DNA from: Streptomyces tuirus
GTDB lineage: Bacteria; Actinomycetota; Actinomycetes; Streptomycetales; Streptomycetaceae
Reading direction: 5' to 3'
Assembly (NCBI RefSeq): GCF_014701095.1
Contig: NZ_AP023439.1
Span: forward strand, 3,212,001 to 3,276,000
Length of the DNA: 64,000 bases
Shown in pieces: positions 43,583 to 52,669 of the stretch. Below the pieces are notes generated by a model. That model ran no database searches and was not told the origin of the DNA. It saw only the letters and a program-made list of their open reading frames with translations. Both the position numbers and the translations under genes were made by a program. The first letter of the stretch is position 1. Every line of letters starts with the position of its first letter.

Positions 43583-44752
43583 ATGGTGGCGCGGAGGAAA
43601 GTGGCCGTCGTCGGCGTGGCCCTCGCGGACTGCGGCCGGGTGGACGACGCGACCCCGTACGCCCTGCACGCCCAGGCGGCCCGCCGCGCCCTGGCGGACG
43701 CGGGCCTGGACCGGTCGCTGGTCGACGGCTTCGCCTCGGCGGGCCTCGGCACCCTGGCACCCGTCGAGGTCGCGGAGTACCTGGGCCTGCGCCCCACCTG
43801 GGTCGACTCCACCTCCGTGGGCGGCTCCACCTGGGAGGTCATGGCTGCCCACGCGGCGGACGCGATCGCGGCCGGACACGCCCGCGCGGTGCTGCTCGTC
43901 TACGGCTCGACGGCCCGGGCGGACGTCAGGGCGGGCCGCCGCACCGGAACCCTGTCCTTCGGCACCCGGGGCCCGACGCAGTTCGAGGTCCCCTACGGCC
44001 ACACCCTGATCGCCAAGTACGCCATGGCGGCCCGCCGCCACATGATCGAGTACGGCACGACGATCGAGCAGCTGGCGGAGGTGGCGGTGCAGGCCCGGGC
44101 CAACGCGGCCCTCAACCCGGAGGCGATGTTCCGCACCCCGGTCACGGTCGACGAGGTGCTGTCCGGCCCGATGATCGCGGACCCGTTCACCAAGCTGCAC
44201 TGCTGCGTCCGTTCCGACGGCGGGGCGGCGGTGCTGCTGGTGGCCGAGGAGTACGTCCGGGACTGCCGTACGTCGCCGGTGTGGGTACTGGGGAGCGGGG
44301 AGTCCGTGTCGCACGCGGCGATGTCCGAATGGCCGGACTTCACGGTGTCGCCCGCGGCGGTGAGCGGGCGGCTGGCGTTCGAGCGGGCGGGGGTGCGGCC
44401 GGCGGAGATCGAGGTCGCCGAGATCTACGACGCGTTCACCTATATGACGCTGGTGACGCTGGAGGACCTCGGCTTCTGCGGGAAGGGCGAGGGCGGGGCG
44501 TTCGTGGGGATGGGGCGGCTGCGGGTCGAGGGCGGTGAGCTGCCGGTGAACACTGATGGAGGCGGCCTTTCGGCCCAGCATCCCGGGATGCGGGGGCTGT
44601 TCCTGCTGGTGGAGGCGGTGCGGCAGCTGCGCGGGGAGTGCGGGCAGCGGCAGGTGCGACGGGCCGACGGCTCGCCTCCGCGACTGGCGGTGGCGTCGGG
44701 GACGGGGGGCTGGTTCTGCTCGTCGGGGACGGTGGTGCTGGGGGTGGGGTGA
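43583..44752 (+). CDS. Thiolase-like protein lacking the canonical cysteine (retro-aldolase-like)
   Basis: Protein of 389 residues of the same branch as the gene at 34417. VEIAEIYDAFTYM-type motif (EIEVAEIYDAFTYMTLVTLEDL) and LPVNTDGGGLSAQHPG are present. The segment aligned with the nucleophile reads VGGSTWEVMAAHAADAI and has no Cys, so it is unlikely to do classic thiolysis. Ltp2-type aldolases of steroid catabolism also work without it, together with a DUF35 protein. A DUF35 gene under the same palindrome is at 47538. The start is leaderless-looking. Confidence 0.9.
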   Translation: MVARRKVAVVGVALADCGRVDDATPYALHAQAARRALADAGLDRSLVDGFASAGLGTLAPVEVAEYLGLRPTWVDSTSVGGSTWEVMAAHAADAIAAGHARAVLLVYGSTARADVRAGRRTGTLSFGTRGPTQFEVPYGHTLIAKYAMAARRHMIEYGTTIEQLAEVAVQARANAALNPEAMFRTPVTVDEVLSGPMIADPFTKLHCCVRSDGGAAVLLVAEEYVRDCRTSPVWVLGSGESVSHAAMSEWPDFTVSPAAVSGRLAFERAGVRPAEIEVAEIYDAFTYMTLVTLEDLGFCGKGEGGAFVGMGRLRVEGGELPVNTDGGGLSAQHPGMRGLFLLVEAVRQLRGECGQRQVRRADGSPPRLAVASGTGGWFCSSGTVVLGVG

Positions 44753-44854
44753 CGGCGGGGGGCCGGGGGGAGAGGCTGGCCTGGGAAGCCCGGGAAGGAC
44801 GGGCCGGGGAGCTCCGTGCTCCCGGCACCGGGCGGGACCGGACACAATCGGGGC

Positions 44855-45532
44855 ATGGCAACCGATCTTCACGAGCTGCTGAGGTCACTGCGGGTCTGGG
44901 ACCCGGAGGTCACCGACCTGCCCTCCTTCGAGCCGGCCACCACCCCGGCCACTCCCCTGCCCCTGTTCGCCGAGTGGTTCGCGGCGGCGGTGGCGGCCGG
45001 CCAGACCGAGCCGCACACCATGTCGCTGGCGACCTCGGACGAGTCGGGCCTGCCCGACGTGCGGATCGTGATGCTGCACGGCGCGGACGCCGACGGCTGG
45101 TCCTTCGCGTCCCACGCCGGCAGCCGCAAGGGGCGGCACCTCGCCGACCGCCCGTATGCCGCGCTCGGCTTCTACTGGCCGGTCCTGGGCCGCCAGGTCC
45201 GGGTGCGCGGCCCGGTGACGGCGGCGCCGTCCGAGGACGCCCAGGGCGACCTGCACGCCCGCTCGACGGGCGCGCTGGCGGCCGCGCTGACCGGGCGGCA
45301 GAGCGAGGTCCTGCCGTCCCTGGACGACCTCGCCCGGGCCTCGCAGTCGGCGTGGGAACGGGCGTCGCGGGAGCCGGAGGCGCCGGTGTCGTCCTGGACG
45401 CTGTACCGGCTGCGGGCCGAGGAGGTCGAGTTCTTCCAGGGGGAGGAGCGACGGCGACACGTCCGGCTCCGCTACCGGCGGGACGTGCGGCAGGACGGGG
45501 AGGAATGGTCGCGGGAACTGCTGTGGCCGTGA
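44855..45532 (+). CDS. Pyridoxamine 5'-phosphate oxidase-family protein (PdxH-like)
   Basis: FMN-binding split-barrel protein of 225 residues. NATSLATSDESGLPDVRIVMLHG-type region (TMSLATSDESGLPDVRIVML), FASHAGSRKGRHLADRPYAALGFYWPVLGRQVRVRG and the basic C-terminal HVRLRYRRD are as in PdxH proteins that form pyridoxal phosphate. I chose the ATG at 44855; an upstream GTG would add 13 unlikely residues. There is no palindrome; it is probably a housekeeping gene. It converges with the GNAT gene at 6 bases. Confidence 0.85.
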   Translation: MATDLHELLRSLRVWDPEVTDLPSFEPATTPATPLPLFAEWFAAAVAAGQTEPHTMSLATSDESGLPDVRIVMLHGADADGWSFASHAGSRKGRHLADRPYAALGFYWPVLGRQVRVRGPVTAAPSEDAQGDLHARSTGALAAALTGRQSEVLPSLDDLARASQSAWERASREPEAPVSSWTLYRLRAEEVEFFQGEERRRHVRLRYRRDVRQDGEEWSRELLWP

Positions 45533-45538
45533 GGGCTT

Positions 45539-46450
45539 CTACGTGAAGTCGTGCACGTCGAAGTCCGCCACCGGCCGGTAGCCGATGCGCTGGTAGAGGC
45601 CGTTGCTGGTCGGGTTGTCCAGGTCGGTGAAGAGGAGGACCTCGGCCGCGCCGGAGGCCAGGGCGGCGCGGCTGACCTCGGCCGTCGCGGCGCCCGCGTA
45701 GCCGCGGCGGCGGAAGCGGGGCGGGGTGTAGACGGAGGCGACGCGGACCTGGCCGGCGACCTGGGGGCCGGTGCCGGCCATGGCGACCGGTGTGCCGTCG
45801 GGGGTTTCCCACAACGTGATGCCACCGTCGGCGATACGGGCGTCCGCCCACTCGGCGGAGTCGCGGACGGTGCCCAGGCCGACGGACGCGCTGAACTCGT
45901 CGTGCCAGCGCCGGAGAAGCTCGCGGTCCGCCTCGACGGCGATCCGGGGGCCGCCGGGCGGGAGGGGCCCGGGCTCGGTCAGGGTGCCGAGCCGGTAGAG
46001 CCGCTGGCGCTGGCGGAGGACGGCCCGGGTGCCCGTGTGCCGCTGCCAGGCCTCGGCGAAGGCGACCGCGGTGTCACACTCGGCGTTCACCCCGGGCAGC
46101 CGTCGGCCGAGGACGGCCAAGCGCGCGGCGAGGGAGTCGGCGTCCTCGGGGGTGACGGCCGTGAGGTTCAGCCAGTGCGGCGGGGTGCGGAAGAAGGCCG
46201 CACGGACCTCTCCCGCCCGTTCCAGCACGCCGAACTCCGGTTCTCCGTCCCCGTACACGCTCCGGCCGTGTGTCCGCAGGGTCTCCGTGACCGTCAGCGG
46301 CACGGTGTGCAGCGCCGGCCGGGAGCGGAGGAAGGCGCCCGCACGGGTCAGGAACTCGTCGAGGTCGTGGGTGAGATGCCAGCTGCCCGTACCGGGACGA
46401 GGGTGGGCGTCGGGATGGGTATCGGCGTCAGTTCCGGTTCCGGTGTCCAT
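45539..46450 (-). CDS. GNAT-family N-acetyltransferase
   Basis: Protein of 303 residues. The C-terminal GNAT domain (about 165-300) contains RVASVYTPPRFRRRGYAGAATAEVSRAAL, the acetyl-CoA-binding loop RRRGYAG, and LFTDLDNPTSNGLYQRIGYRPV, the usual closing motif. The N-terminal 160 residues form a second, less conserved GNAT-like half. The acceptor substrate is unknown. Confidence 0.9.
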   Translation of the reverse strand: MDTGTGTDADTHPDAHPRPGTGSWHLTHDLDEFLTRAGAFLRSRPALHTVPLTVTETLRTHGRSVYGDGEPEFGVLERAGEVRAAFFRTPPHWLNLTAVTPEDADSLAARLAVLGRRLPGVNAECDTAVAFAEAWQRHTGTRAVLRQRQRLYRLGTLTEPGPLPPGGPRIAVEADRELLRRWHDEFSASVGLGTVRDSAEWADARIADGGITLWETPDGTPVAMAGTGPQVAGQVRVASVYTPPRFRRRGYAGAATAEVSRAALASGAAEVLLFTDLDNPTSNGLYQRIGYRPVADFDVHDFT

Positions 46451-46519
46451 GGTTCATGGTGCCGTGTGCCGCCGCCGGAGCACCCCCGATTTTCCGGCGG
46501 TGCCGTCGGCCGGCACTGC

Positions 46520-46732
46520 TCATGTGCCGCTGTCCTCCGCGAGTGTGTACGCCACCAGCGCGTTGGCGTGGCCGTGGCCCAGACCGTGTTCGGTCTTGAG
46601 CCAGTTGACGAGCTCCATGTGCCGGGTCAGCGGCGAGGAGCGGATGAGGTCCTGCCAGTCGGCGATCGGCCGGCCGTACTTCTTCTCGATCGAGGGGAAG
46701 TAGGCGGCGGGGCCCTTCACGGGTGCGGTCAT
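46520..46732 (-). CDS. DUF4287-type small protein
   Basis: Protein of 70 residues: MTAPVKGPAAYFPSIEKKYG, then a conserved RPIADWQDLIRSS and HGLGHGHANALVAYTLAED. This pattern marks the DUF4287 family, small soluble helical proteins of unknown function. The ribosome site (AAGGGACC) is weak. The gene stands alone between two GNAT genes. Confidence 0.8.
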   Translation of the reverse strand: MTAPVKGPAAYFPSIEKKYGRPIADWQDLIRSSPLTRHMELVNWLKTEHGLGHGHANALVAYTLAEDSGT

Positions 46733-46839
46733 CTCGGCCGGTCCCTTCACTTGTCGGCGGTGCAGCTGCGGTCGCGCTGCGGTTGCGGGTATGACCGGCG
46801 GGGCCCGGAGAACTGATCGCCCGGCCGACGTGACTCGCG

Positions 46840-47475
46840 TCACACCGACCCGTTCCGCTCTCCTCGCGGACCCTCGGGCTCCGGGTCCGTGGCCAGGCGG
46901 GCGTGCAGATGGGCGTCGCGGAACGCGTCGTGCCGCTCCTCCTGGAAGATCGCACCGCGCAGGGTGCCCTCGTACGAGAACCCGCATCTCTCGGCGATCC
47001 GGCACGACGCGTCATGACCGACCGCGTGGTCCAGTTCCAGCCGGTGGATCCCGAGGTCCGTCAGCGCCCAGTGGGCGGTGAGCAGCAGGGCCCGGGTGGC
47101 CACGCCCCGGCCGCGGGCCTCGGGCAGGACCCAGTAGCCGACCCGGGCGACCTTCAGGTGGTACTTGATCTCGTTGACCCCGATGTGCCCGAGCGGCGCG
47201 TCGGTGCGGGCGTCCGCGACCCGGAACGACACCGACGTCCCCTCCAGGGCACTCTGCGCCCGCGCCAGCAGCGACTCCCGGGCGCTCGCGCGGTCCGTGA
47301 CCAGCCGCAGCGGGGTGTTCCAGCGCCGGAACTCAGGATCGCGCAGCCCCCGCAGCCACGTGTCGACGTCGGCGCCGGATCCGGCGTCCCAGGGACGCAG
47401 GCGGAGACCGTGGCCGTGGAGATCCGGGTGGGGGCCGGTCATGGACTGGTCACGTATGGGGGCCATGGGTCCCAT
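46840..47475 (-). CDS. GNAT-family acetyltransferase, RimJ/RimL-like
   Basis: Protein of 211 residues. HGHGLRLRPWDAGSGADVDTWLRG starts the domain. VARVGYWVLPEARGRGVATRALLL holds the acetyl-CoA loop, and LELDHAVGHDASCRIAERCGFSYEGTLR is typical of RimJ/RimL-type enzymes acting on protein N-termini or small amines. The start is uncertain: ATG at 47475, 47466 or 47442, with the domain beginning after the last. Confidence 0.88.
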   Translation of the reverse strand: MGPMAPIRDQSMTGPHPDLHGHGLRLRPWDAGSGADVDTWLRGLRDPEFRRWNTPLRLVTDRASARESLLARAQSALEGTSVSFRVADARTDAPLGHIGVNEIKYHLKVARVGYWVLPEARGRGVATRALLLTAHWALTDLGIHRLELDHAVGHDASCRIAERCGFSYEGTLRGAIFQEERHDAFRDAHLHARLATDPEPEGPRGERNGSV

Positions 47476-47537
47476 TCAATCCCGTGACTCCCGGAAACCG
47501 GCCAACTGTAGGCCAAGGGGAGGCAAGAAGTGGGCAG

Positions 47538-47996
47538 TCACACCGAAGCCCCCGGGAGCCCCGACGCCCTCGTGAACACCGGCACCCCCTCCCGGAACGC
47601 CACCACCAGCTCCGCCCCGGCGGACAGCCCTTCGCCCTCGCTCGCGAGCGGTGCCGGGGGCTCCCCCTCCCCCACGATCACCGTCATCATCCGCGGCCCT
47701 TCGGCGAGTTGGACCACGGCGGCGACATAGGGGACGCGGTCGGGGAACGGCGGCAGGTCGTTGCGGTGGACGACGGACCAGGTGTAGAGCGTGGCGCGGC
47801 CGCTCGCCGTCTCCCACGTGACGTTCTCGCTCCAGCAGTGGGGGCAGAACTCGCGCGGGTAGTGGTGGGCCCGGCCGCAGTCCCCGCAGCGGCGGATCAG
47901 CAGCCGGCCCTCGGCGGCGGCGTCCCAGTAGGTCCGCGTGAAGGCGTCGGGCTCGGGCAGGTCGAAGCGGTGGCCGGTCACGACGTCGTGTGCCAT
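47538..47996 (-). CDS. DUF35 OB-fold / zinc-ribbon protein (second copy)
   Basis: Protein of 152 residues. The zinc ribbon uses Cys37, Cys40, Cys51 and Cys54 (CGDCGRAHHYPREFCPHC), followed by the OB-fold sequence GRATLYTWSVVHRNDLPPFPDRVPYVAAVVQLAEG. Perfect palindrome site 8 ends 5 bases before its ATG, so it is a single-gene unit of the regulon with a leaderless-looking start. It is the likely partner of the Cys-lacking thiolase-like protein at 43583, because the other thiolase has its own DUF35 gene. Confidence 0.92.
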   Translation of the reverse strand: MAHDVVTGHRFDLPEPDAFTRTYWDAAAEGRLLIRRCGDCGRAHHYPREFCPHCWSENVTWETASGRATLYTWSVVHRNDLPPFPDRVPYVAAVVQLAEGPRMMTVIVGEGEPPAPLASEGEGLSAGAELVVAFREGVPVFTRASGLPGASV

Positions 47997-48001
47997 GAAA
48001 C

Positions 48002-48016
48002 CTGACGGTACGTCAG
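48002..48016. promoter_or_regulatory. Regulon palindrome, site 8 (perfect)
   Basis: CTGACG-GTA-CGTCAG, symmetric through the spacer except for its centre. It ends 5 bases before the ATG of the DUF35 gene at 47996. Confidence 0.85.
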
Positions 48017-48082
48017 ATCAGCGGATGCGCAAGAGCCGGCGAGCGGCCGACTGCGTACACCGGGCAGGGACCACCCCCGGCC

Positions 48083-48118
48083 TTCAAGGCGTTCAAGGCG
48101 TTCAAGACATTCAAGGCG
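48083..48118. repeat. Four 9-bp direct repeats
   Basis: TTCAAGGCG at 48083, 48092 and 48110, with the variant TTCAAGACA at 48101. They lie in the 269-base gap between the DUF35 gene and the monooxygenase gene, which otherwise shows no gene. The role is unknown. Confidence 0.6.
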
Positions 48119-48265
48119 TTCGACCAGGAACGATCACCGCCCCGCCACAACCAGGCCCGCTACGCCACGAGCCCCACTCGCTCCTCCTGCAAGCGTGATC
48201 AATCCGAAACCAATTCCGGTCTTGACCGAGACCCATCAAGCGGTCCCGTGATTACGCTCGCGCTC

Positions 48266-49483
48266 ATGGCCGACTCCACACCCCCCACACACGCCTCCGC
48301 ACAGCCCCCACCCGACCGCCCCGTCTACGTCATCGGCGGCGGCCCCGGCGGGCTCTCCGCGGCGTACGCGCTGCGCGCCCGGGGCATACGGGCCGTCGTC
48401 CTGGAGAAGTCCGACCGGGTCGGGGCGTCCTGGCGCCGCCACTACGACCGGCTGCACCTCCACACCACCCGCCGCCTCTCGGCCCTGCCCGGGCTGCCGA
48501 TGCCGCGCCGGTTCGGGCGGTGGGTGTCCCGGGACGACGTGGTGCGGTACCTGGAGAAGTACGCCGAGCACCACCGCCTGGAGATCGTCACCGGCGTCGA
48601 GGTGTCCCGTGTCGAGCGCACCTCCGATGGTTCAGGCTGGCTGCTGCACGCCACCGGCGGCCGGGAGCTGACCGGCGCGGCGGTGGTCGTCGCCACGGGC
48701 TACAACCACACCCCGCGCCTGCCGGACTGGCCCAGCCGCGCCGGCTTCACCGGCGAGTTCCTGCACGCCGGCGAGTACCGCAGCGGCAAGCCCTACGCCG
48801 GCCGGGACGTCCTCGTCGTCGGCGTCGGCAACACCGGCGCCGAGATCGCCGTCGACCTGGTGGAGAGCGGTGCCTCGCGGGTCCGGCTCGCCGTGCGCAC
48901 GGTCCCCCACATCGTGCGCCGTTCGACCGCCGGCTGGGCCGCCCAGTACAGCGGCGTCCTGGTCCGCCGGCTGCCGGTCGGCCTGGTCGACCGGATCTCC
49001 CGGGCGCAGGCCAGGGTCGCCGTGCCCGACCTGTCCGCGCACGGGCTGCCGCGTCCCGACACCGGGCTGTACACGCGGGTGAAGCAGGGGGCCATCCCGG
49101 TGCAGGACGTCGGCCTGATCGACGCCGTGCGCACGGGCAGGGTGGAGGTCGTGGCGGCCGTGGAGGGCTTCGAGGACGGCGGCAAGATCGCCCTGGCCGA
49201 CGGCACCCGGATCTCCCCGGACGTGGTGATCGCCGCCACGGGGTACGTCCGCGCCCTGGAGGACCTGGTCGGGCACCTCGACGTCCTCGACGACCGCGGC
49301 AGGCCCGTAGCCCACGGCCCGCGCACCCCGAAGACCGCTCCCGGCCTGTACTTCACCGGCTTCACCAACCCGATCAGCGGCAATCTCCGCGAGATGGCGC
49401 TCGACGCCGTGAAGATCGCGAAGGCCGTCGCGAGGAGCGGCTCCGGGCGCGGCCCGGGGAGCGTGTCCCGCCTGCCGGGCTGA
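48266..49483 (+). CDS. Flavin-containing monooxygenase / NAD(P)-binding oxidoreductase
   Basis: FAD/NADPH protein of 405 residues. YVIGGGPGGLSAAYALRARG is the FAD loop. VLEKSDRVGASWRRHYDRLHLHT follows, with the W-R segment typical of flavin monooxygenases. VLVVGVGNTGAEIAVDLVESG is the NADPH loop. VVVATGYNHTPRLPDW and DVVIAATGYVRAL are the ATG motifs. No palindrome lies upstream. TACGCT at 48253-48258 lies 7 bases before the ATG at 48266 and there is no Shine-Dalgarno, suggesting a leaderless start. Confidence 0.9.
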   Translation: MADSTPPTHASAQPPPDRPVYVIGGGPGGLSAAYALRARGIRAVVLEKSDRVGASWRRHYDRLHLHTTRRLSALPGLPMPRRFGRWVSRDDVVRYLEKYAEHHRLEIVTGVEVSRVERTSDGSGWLLHATGGRELTGAAVVVATGYNHTPRLPDWPSRAGFTGEFLHAGEYRSGKPYAGRDVLVVGVGNTGAEIAVDLVESGASRVRLAVRTVPHIVRRSTAGWAAQYSGVLVRRLPVGLVDRISRAQARVAVPDLSAHGLPRPDTGLYTRVKQGAIPVQDVGLIDAVRTGRVEVVAAVEGFEDGGKIALADGTRISPDVVIAATGYVRALEDLVGHLDVLDDRGRPVAHGPRTPKTAPGLYFTGFTNPISGNLREMALDAVKIAKAVARSGSGRGPGSVSRLPG

Positions 49484-49573
49484 GCCCCCGCCCCGGCGGC
49501 GAGATCAACCGCCTCGGCCACTCGACAACTTCACCCGCTCACACCGTTCCTGACGTCGCGCCAGTTCAGTAAT

Positions 49574-49588
49574 CTGACAGAGCGTCAG
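49574..49588. promoter_or_regulatory. Regulon palindrome, site 9 (one mismatch)
   Basis: CTGACA-GAG-CGTCAG, preceded by AAT. It lies 33 bases upstream of the ATG of the NDP-forming acyl-CoA synthetase at 49622. Confidence 0.8.
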
Positions 49589-49621
49589 TTGGCGGCTGTC
49601 TCACAGGAGCGGGCGGAAACG

Positions 49622-51847
49622 ATGCTTGGATCGACCCACGGCACCCTCAGCACCGACTCCCGCCGGGCCCGGGCCCTCGCCTGTGGCGAGCGGACCGGGC
49701 CCGCCGTCCACGGCAGGCCGGCCCAGGCGGGCGACCTGGACGTCAGCGGACGGCCGCTGCACTCCGGCGTACCCGATCTGGACCGCTTCTTCCGCCCCCG
49801 GTCCGTCGCCGTGGTCGGCGCCTCGGACGCCGAGGGCCGCCCGAACACCGGCATCACGCGGCAACTGGCCGACTGGGCCGAGCAGGTCGGCGCCACGCTG
49901 TACCCGGTCCATCCCAGCCGGCCGTCGGTGTTCGGCGTCCCCTGCTCCGCTTCCGTCGCCGGCCTGCCCGAGCAGGTCGACCTGGCCGTGGTGCTGGTCG
50001 GCGACCCCGTCCCGGTGATCGAGGAACTGGCCGAGGCCAAGGCGCGGTTCGCCGTCGTCTTCGCGTCCGGGTTCGCGGAGACCGGGCCGGAGGGCGAGGC
50101 CGCTCAGCGCCGGCTGGCCGCCGCCGTGGCGCAGTCCGGGTTGCGGCTGCTGGGGCCCAACACCAACCTGAACGCCTTCGAGCGGTTCCGCGACGACCTG
50201 GAGGGACCGGCGATCGCCCTGATCACCCAGTCCGGTCACCAGGGCCGCCCCGTCTTCGCCCTCCAGGAACTCGGCATCCGCCTCTCCCACTGGGCCCCCA
50301 CCGGCAACGAGGCCGACCTGGAGAGCGCCGACTTCCTCTCCTACTTCGCCGAGCAGCCCGAGGTCGGCGCCATCGCCTGCTACCTCGAAGGGCTGAAGGA
50401 CGGCCGCTCCTTCCTGCTCGCCGCCGACCGGGCCGCCCGGCGCGGTGTGCCGGTCGTCGCCGTCAAGGTGGGCCGTACCGAGACCGGCGCCCGCACCGCC
50501 GCCTCCCACACCGGCAAACTGACCGGCGCGGACGCCGTGGTGGACGCGGCGCTGCGCCAGTACGGCGTGATCCGGGTCGACGGGCTCGACGAACTCCAGG
50601 ACACGGCAGCCCTGCTGGCCCGGGCCCGCCCGCCGCGCGCCGACGGGGTCGTCGTCTACTCCATCTCCGGCGGTACGGGCGCCCATGTCGCCGACCTGGC
50701 GACCGGGATGGGCCTGAGCCTGCCGGTGCTGTCCGAGGCCAAGCAGGCCGAGCTGCACCAGTGGATACCCGAGTATCTGAGCGTCGCCAACCCGGTCGAC
50801 AACGGCGGGCATCCCGTCGGGGACGAACGCGGCCGGAAGATCATCGACGCGATCCTCGACGACCCGGGGGTGGGCGTGCTGATCTGCCCGGTCACCGGGC
50901 CGTTCCCGCCGCTCAGCGACCGGCTCGTGCGGGACCTGGTGGACGCGGCCGAGCAGACCGACAAACTCGTCTGCGTGGTGTGGGGTTCGCCGGTCGGCAC
51001 CGAGCCCGCCTACCGCGAGGTCCTGCTCGGCTCCTCCCGCGTGGCCACCTTCCGCACGGTCGGCAACTGCCTCACCGCCGTCCGCGCCCACCTCGCCCAC
51101 CACCGCTTCGCGGCCGCCTACCGCTCCCCCTTCGACGAGGCCCCGCGCACCCTGTCCCCGTCCTACCGCAAGGCGCAGGCCCTGATGCAGCCCGGCCGGC
51201 AGCTCAGCGAGCACGCGGCGAAGCAGCTGCTGCGGGCGTACGGCATCCGGGTACCGCGCGAGCAGCTGGTGACCAGCGCGGCGGCGGCCGTCCGCGCGGC
51301 CGGGCTCGTGGGCTACCCGGTGGTGATGAAGGCCTCCGGCGCCCGGATCGCCCACAAGACCGAGCTGGGCCTGGTGAAGACCGGGCTGACCTCGGCCAGT
51401 CAGGTCCGCGACGCCTACCGGGACCTGACCGACATCGCCCGCTACGAGGACGTCGCCCTGGACGGCGTCCTGGTCTGCCAGATGGTGGAGCAGGGCGTGG
51501 AGATGGTCGTCGGCGTCGCCCACGACGAGCTGTTCGGCCCGACCGTGACCGTGGGCCTCGGCGGCGTGCTCGTGGAGGTGCTGCGCGACACGGCCGTAGG
51601 GGTGCCGCCCTTCGGGGAGGAGCAGGCGCGGGACATGCTCGCCGGGCTGCGCGGACGGGCCCTGCTCGACGGGGTGCGGGGGCGGCCGGCGGCGGATCTG
51701 GACGCACTGGTCGAGGTCGTCCTGCGCGTGCAGCGCATGGCCCTGGAACTCGGGGACCGGCTCGCGGAGCTGGACGTCAACCCGCTGATGGTGCTGCCGC
51801 GGGGGCAGGGCGCCGTGGCGCTGGACGCGCTGGCGGTGTGCCGCTGA
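49622..51847 (+). CDS. NDP-forming acyl-CoA synthetase (acetate-CoA ligase family)
   Basis: Protein of 741 residues with the order CoA-binding domain (about 55-190, RSVAVVGASDAEGRPNTG), succinyl-CoA-ligase-like domains (about 195-495) and C-terminal ATP-grasp domain (LLRAYGIRVPREQLVTSAAAAV..., GYPVVMKASGARIAHKTELG). It would activate a carboxylic acid as CoA ester with a phosphohistidine intermediate. It is preceded by palindrome site 9 and its stop overlaps the start of a crotonase gene, so both belong to the regulon. Confidence 0.92.
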   Translation: MLGSTHGTLSTDSRRARALACGERTGPAVHGRPAQAGDLDVSGRPLHSGVPDLDRFFRPRSVAVVGASDAEGRPNTGITRQLADWAEQVGATLYPVHPSRPSVFGVPCSASVAGLPEQVDLAVVLVGDPVPVIEELAEAKARFAVVFASGFAETGPEGEAAQRRLAAAVAQSGLRLLGPNTNLNAFERFRDDLEGPAIALITQSGHQGRPVFALQELGIRLSHWAPTGNEADLESADFLSYFAEQPEVGAIACYLEGLKDGRSFLLAADRAARRGVPVVAVKVGRTETGARTAASHTGKLTGADAVVDAALRQYGVIRVDGLDELQDTAALLARARPPRADGVVVYSISGGTGAHVADLATGMGLSLPVLSEAKQAELHQWIPEYLSVANPVDNGGHPVGDERGRKIIDAILDDPGVGVLICPVTGPFPPLSDRLVRDLVDAAEQTDKLVCVVWGSPVGTEPAYREVLLGSSRVATFRTVGNCLTAVRAHLAHHRFAAAYRSPFDEAPRTLSPSYRKAQALMQPGRQLSEHAAKQLLRAYGIRVPREQLVTSAAAAVRAAGLVGYPVVMKASGARIAHKTELGLVKTGLTSASQVRDAYRDLTDIARYEDVALDGVLVCQMVEQGVEMVVGVAHDELFGPTVTVGLGGVLVEVLRDTAVGVPPFGEEQARDMLAGLRGRALLDGVRGRPAADLDALVEVVLRVQRMALELGDRLAELDVNPLMVLPRGQGAVALDALAVCR

Positions 51848-52638
51848 TGACCGGGGCCGCGGTGCTGCACACGACCGGCGACCACGTCCTCACCGTCACG
51901 CTCAACCGGCCCGGGAGCCTCAACGCCCTCACACCCGGGCAGCGCGAGGACGTCATCGGGCTGCTGTCGGGGGCGTCCGCCGCGGCCGAGGTGCGGGCCG
52001 TGGTGATCACGGGGACGGGCCGCGGTTTCTGCGCCGGGGCGGATCTCCGGGTGGCCGGGACTCCCGGAGAACGCCTCGCGGGCGATGTCGCCCGTACCCT
52101 GCGCACGGGCGCCCAGCGTCTGATCGCCGCCGTGCTCGACTGCGAGAAGCCGGTGATCGCGGCCGTGAACGGCACGGCGGCCGGGCTCGGCGCGCATCTG
52201 GCGTTCGCCTGCGATCTGGTCCTCGCGGCCGAATCGGCCCGGTTCATCGAGGTGTTCGTGCGCCGCGGTCTGGTCCCGGACGGTGGCGGCGCCCATCTCC
52301 TCCCGCGGCTCGTCGGACCGCAGCGCGCGAAGGAGCTGATGTTCTTCGGTGACGCGCTCGGCGCGACGGACGCCGAACGCCTCGGGCTCGTCAACCGGGT
52401 CGTCAGGGACGAGGAGCTGGAGAAGACGGCCCGCGCCTGGGCCGAGCGTCTCGCCTCGGGCCCCACCCGCGCCCTCGCCCTGACCAAGCAGCTCGTCAAC
52501 GCCTCCCTCGAGACCGACCGCGCCGCCGCCTTCGCCGCCGAGGCCGCCGCGCAGGAGATCAACATGACGACGGCGGACGCGCGGGAGGGCGTGCGGAGCT
52601 TCCTGGAACGGCGGAGCCCGGAGTACCGGGGCCACTGA
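51847..52638 (+). CDS. Enoyl-CoA hydratase/isomerase-family protein
   Basis: Crotonase-fold protein of 263 residues. VTLNRPGSLNALTPGQRED, AVVITGTGRGFCAGADLRV and AAVNGTAAGLGAHLAFACDLVLAAESARF are the standard motifs, followed by GLVPDGGGAHLLPRLVG. The ATG at 51847 overlaps the upstream stop (TGATG), so translation is coupled to the acyl-CoA synthetase. It probably hydrates or isomerises the enoyl-CoA made by the regulon's acyl-CoA dehydrogenases. Confidence 0.93.
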   Translation: MTGAAVLHTTGDHVLTVTLNRPGSLNALTPGQREDVIGLLSGASAAAEVRAVVITGTGRGFCAGADLRVAGTPGERLAGDVARTLRTGAQRLIAAVLDCEKPVIAAVNGTAAGLGAHLAFACDLVLAAESARFIEVFVRRGLVPDGGGAHLLPRLVGPQRAKELMFFGDALGATDAERLGLVNRVVRDEELEKTARAWAERLASGPTRALALTKQLVNASLETDRAAAFAAEAAAQEINMTTADAREGVRSFLERRSPEYRGH

Positions 52639-52669
52639 CCCCGTCCCACCCCCTCACCGCCCTTCCCAT

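Noticed and set aside
44744..44854. Longer start for the PNPOx gene (GTG near 44816)
   Set aside because: The extra residues are not family-like, and the ATG at 44855 fits the start of the conserved region.
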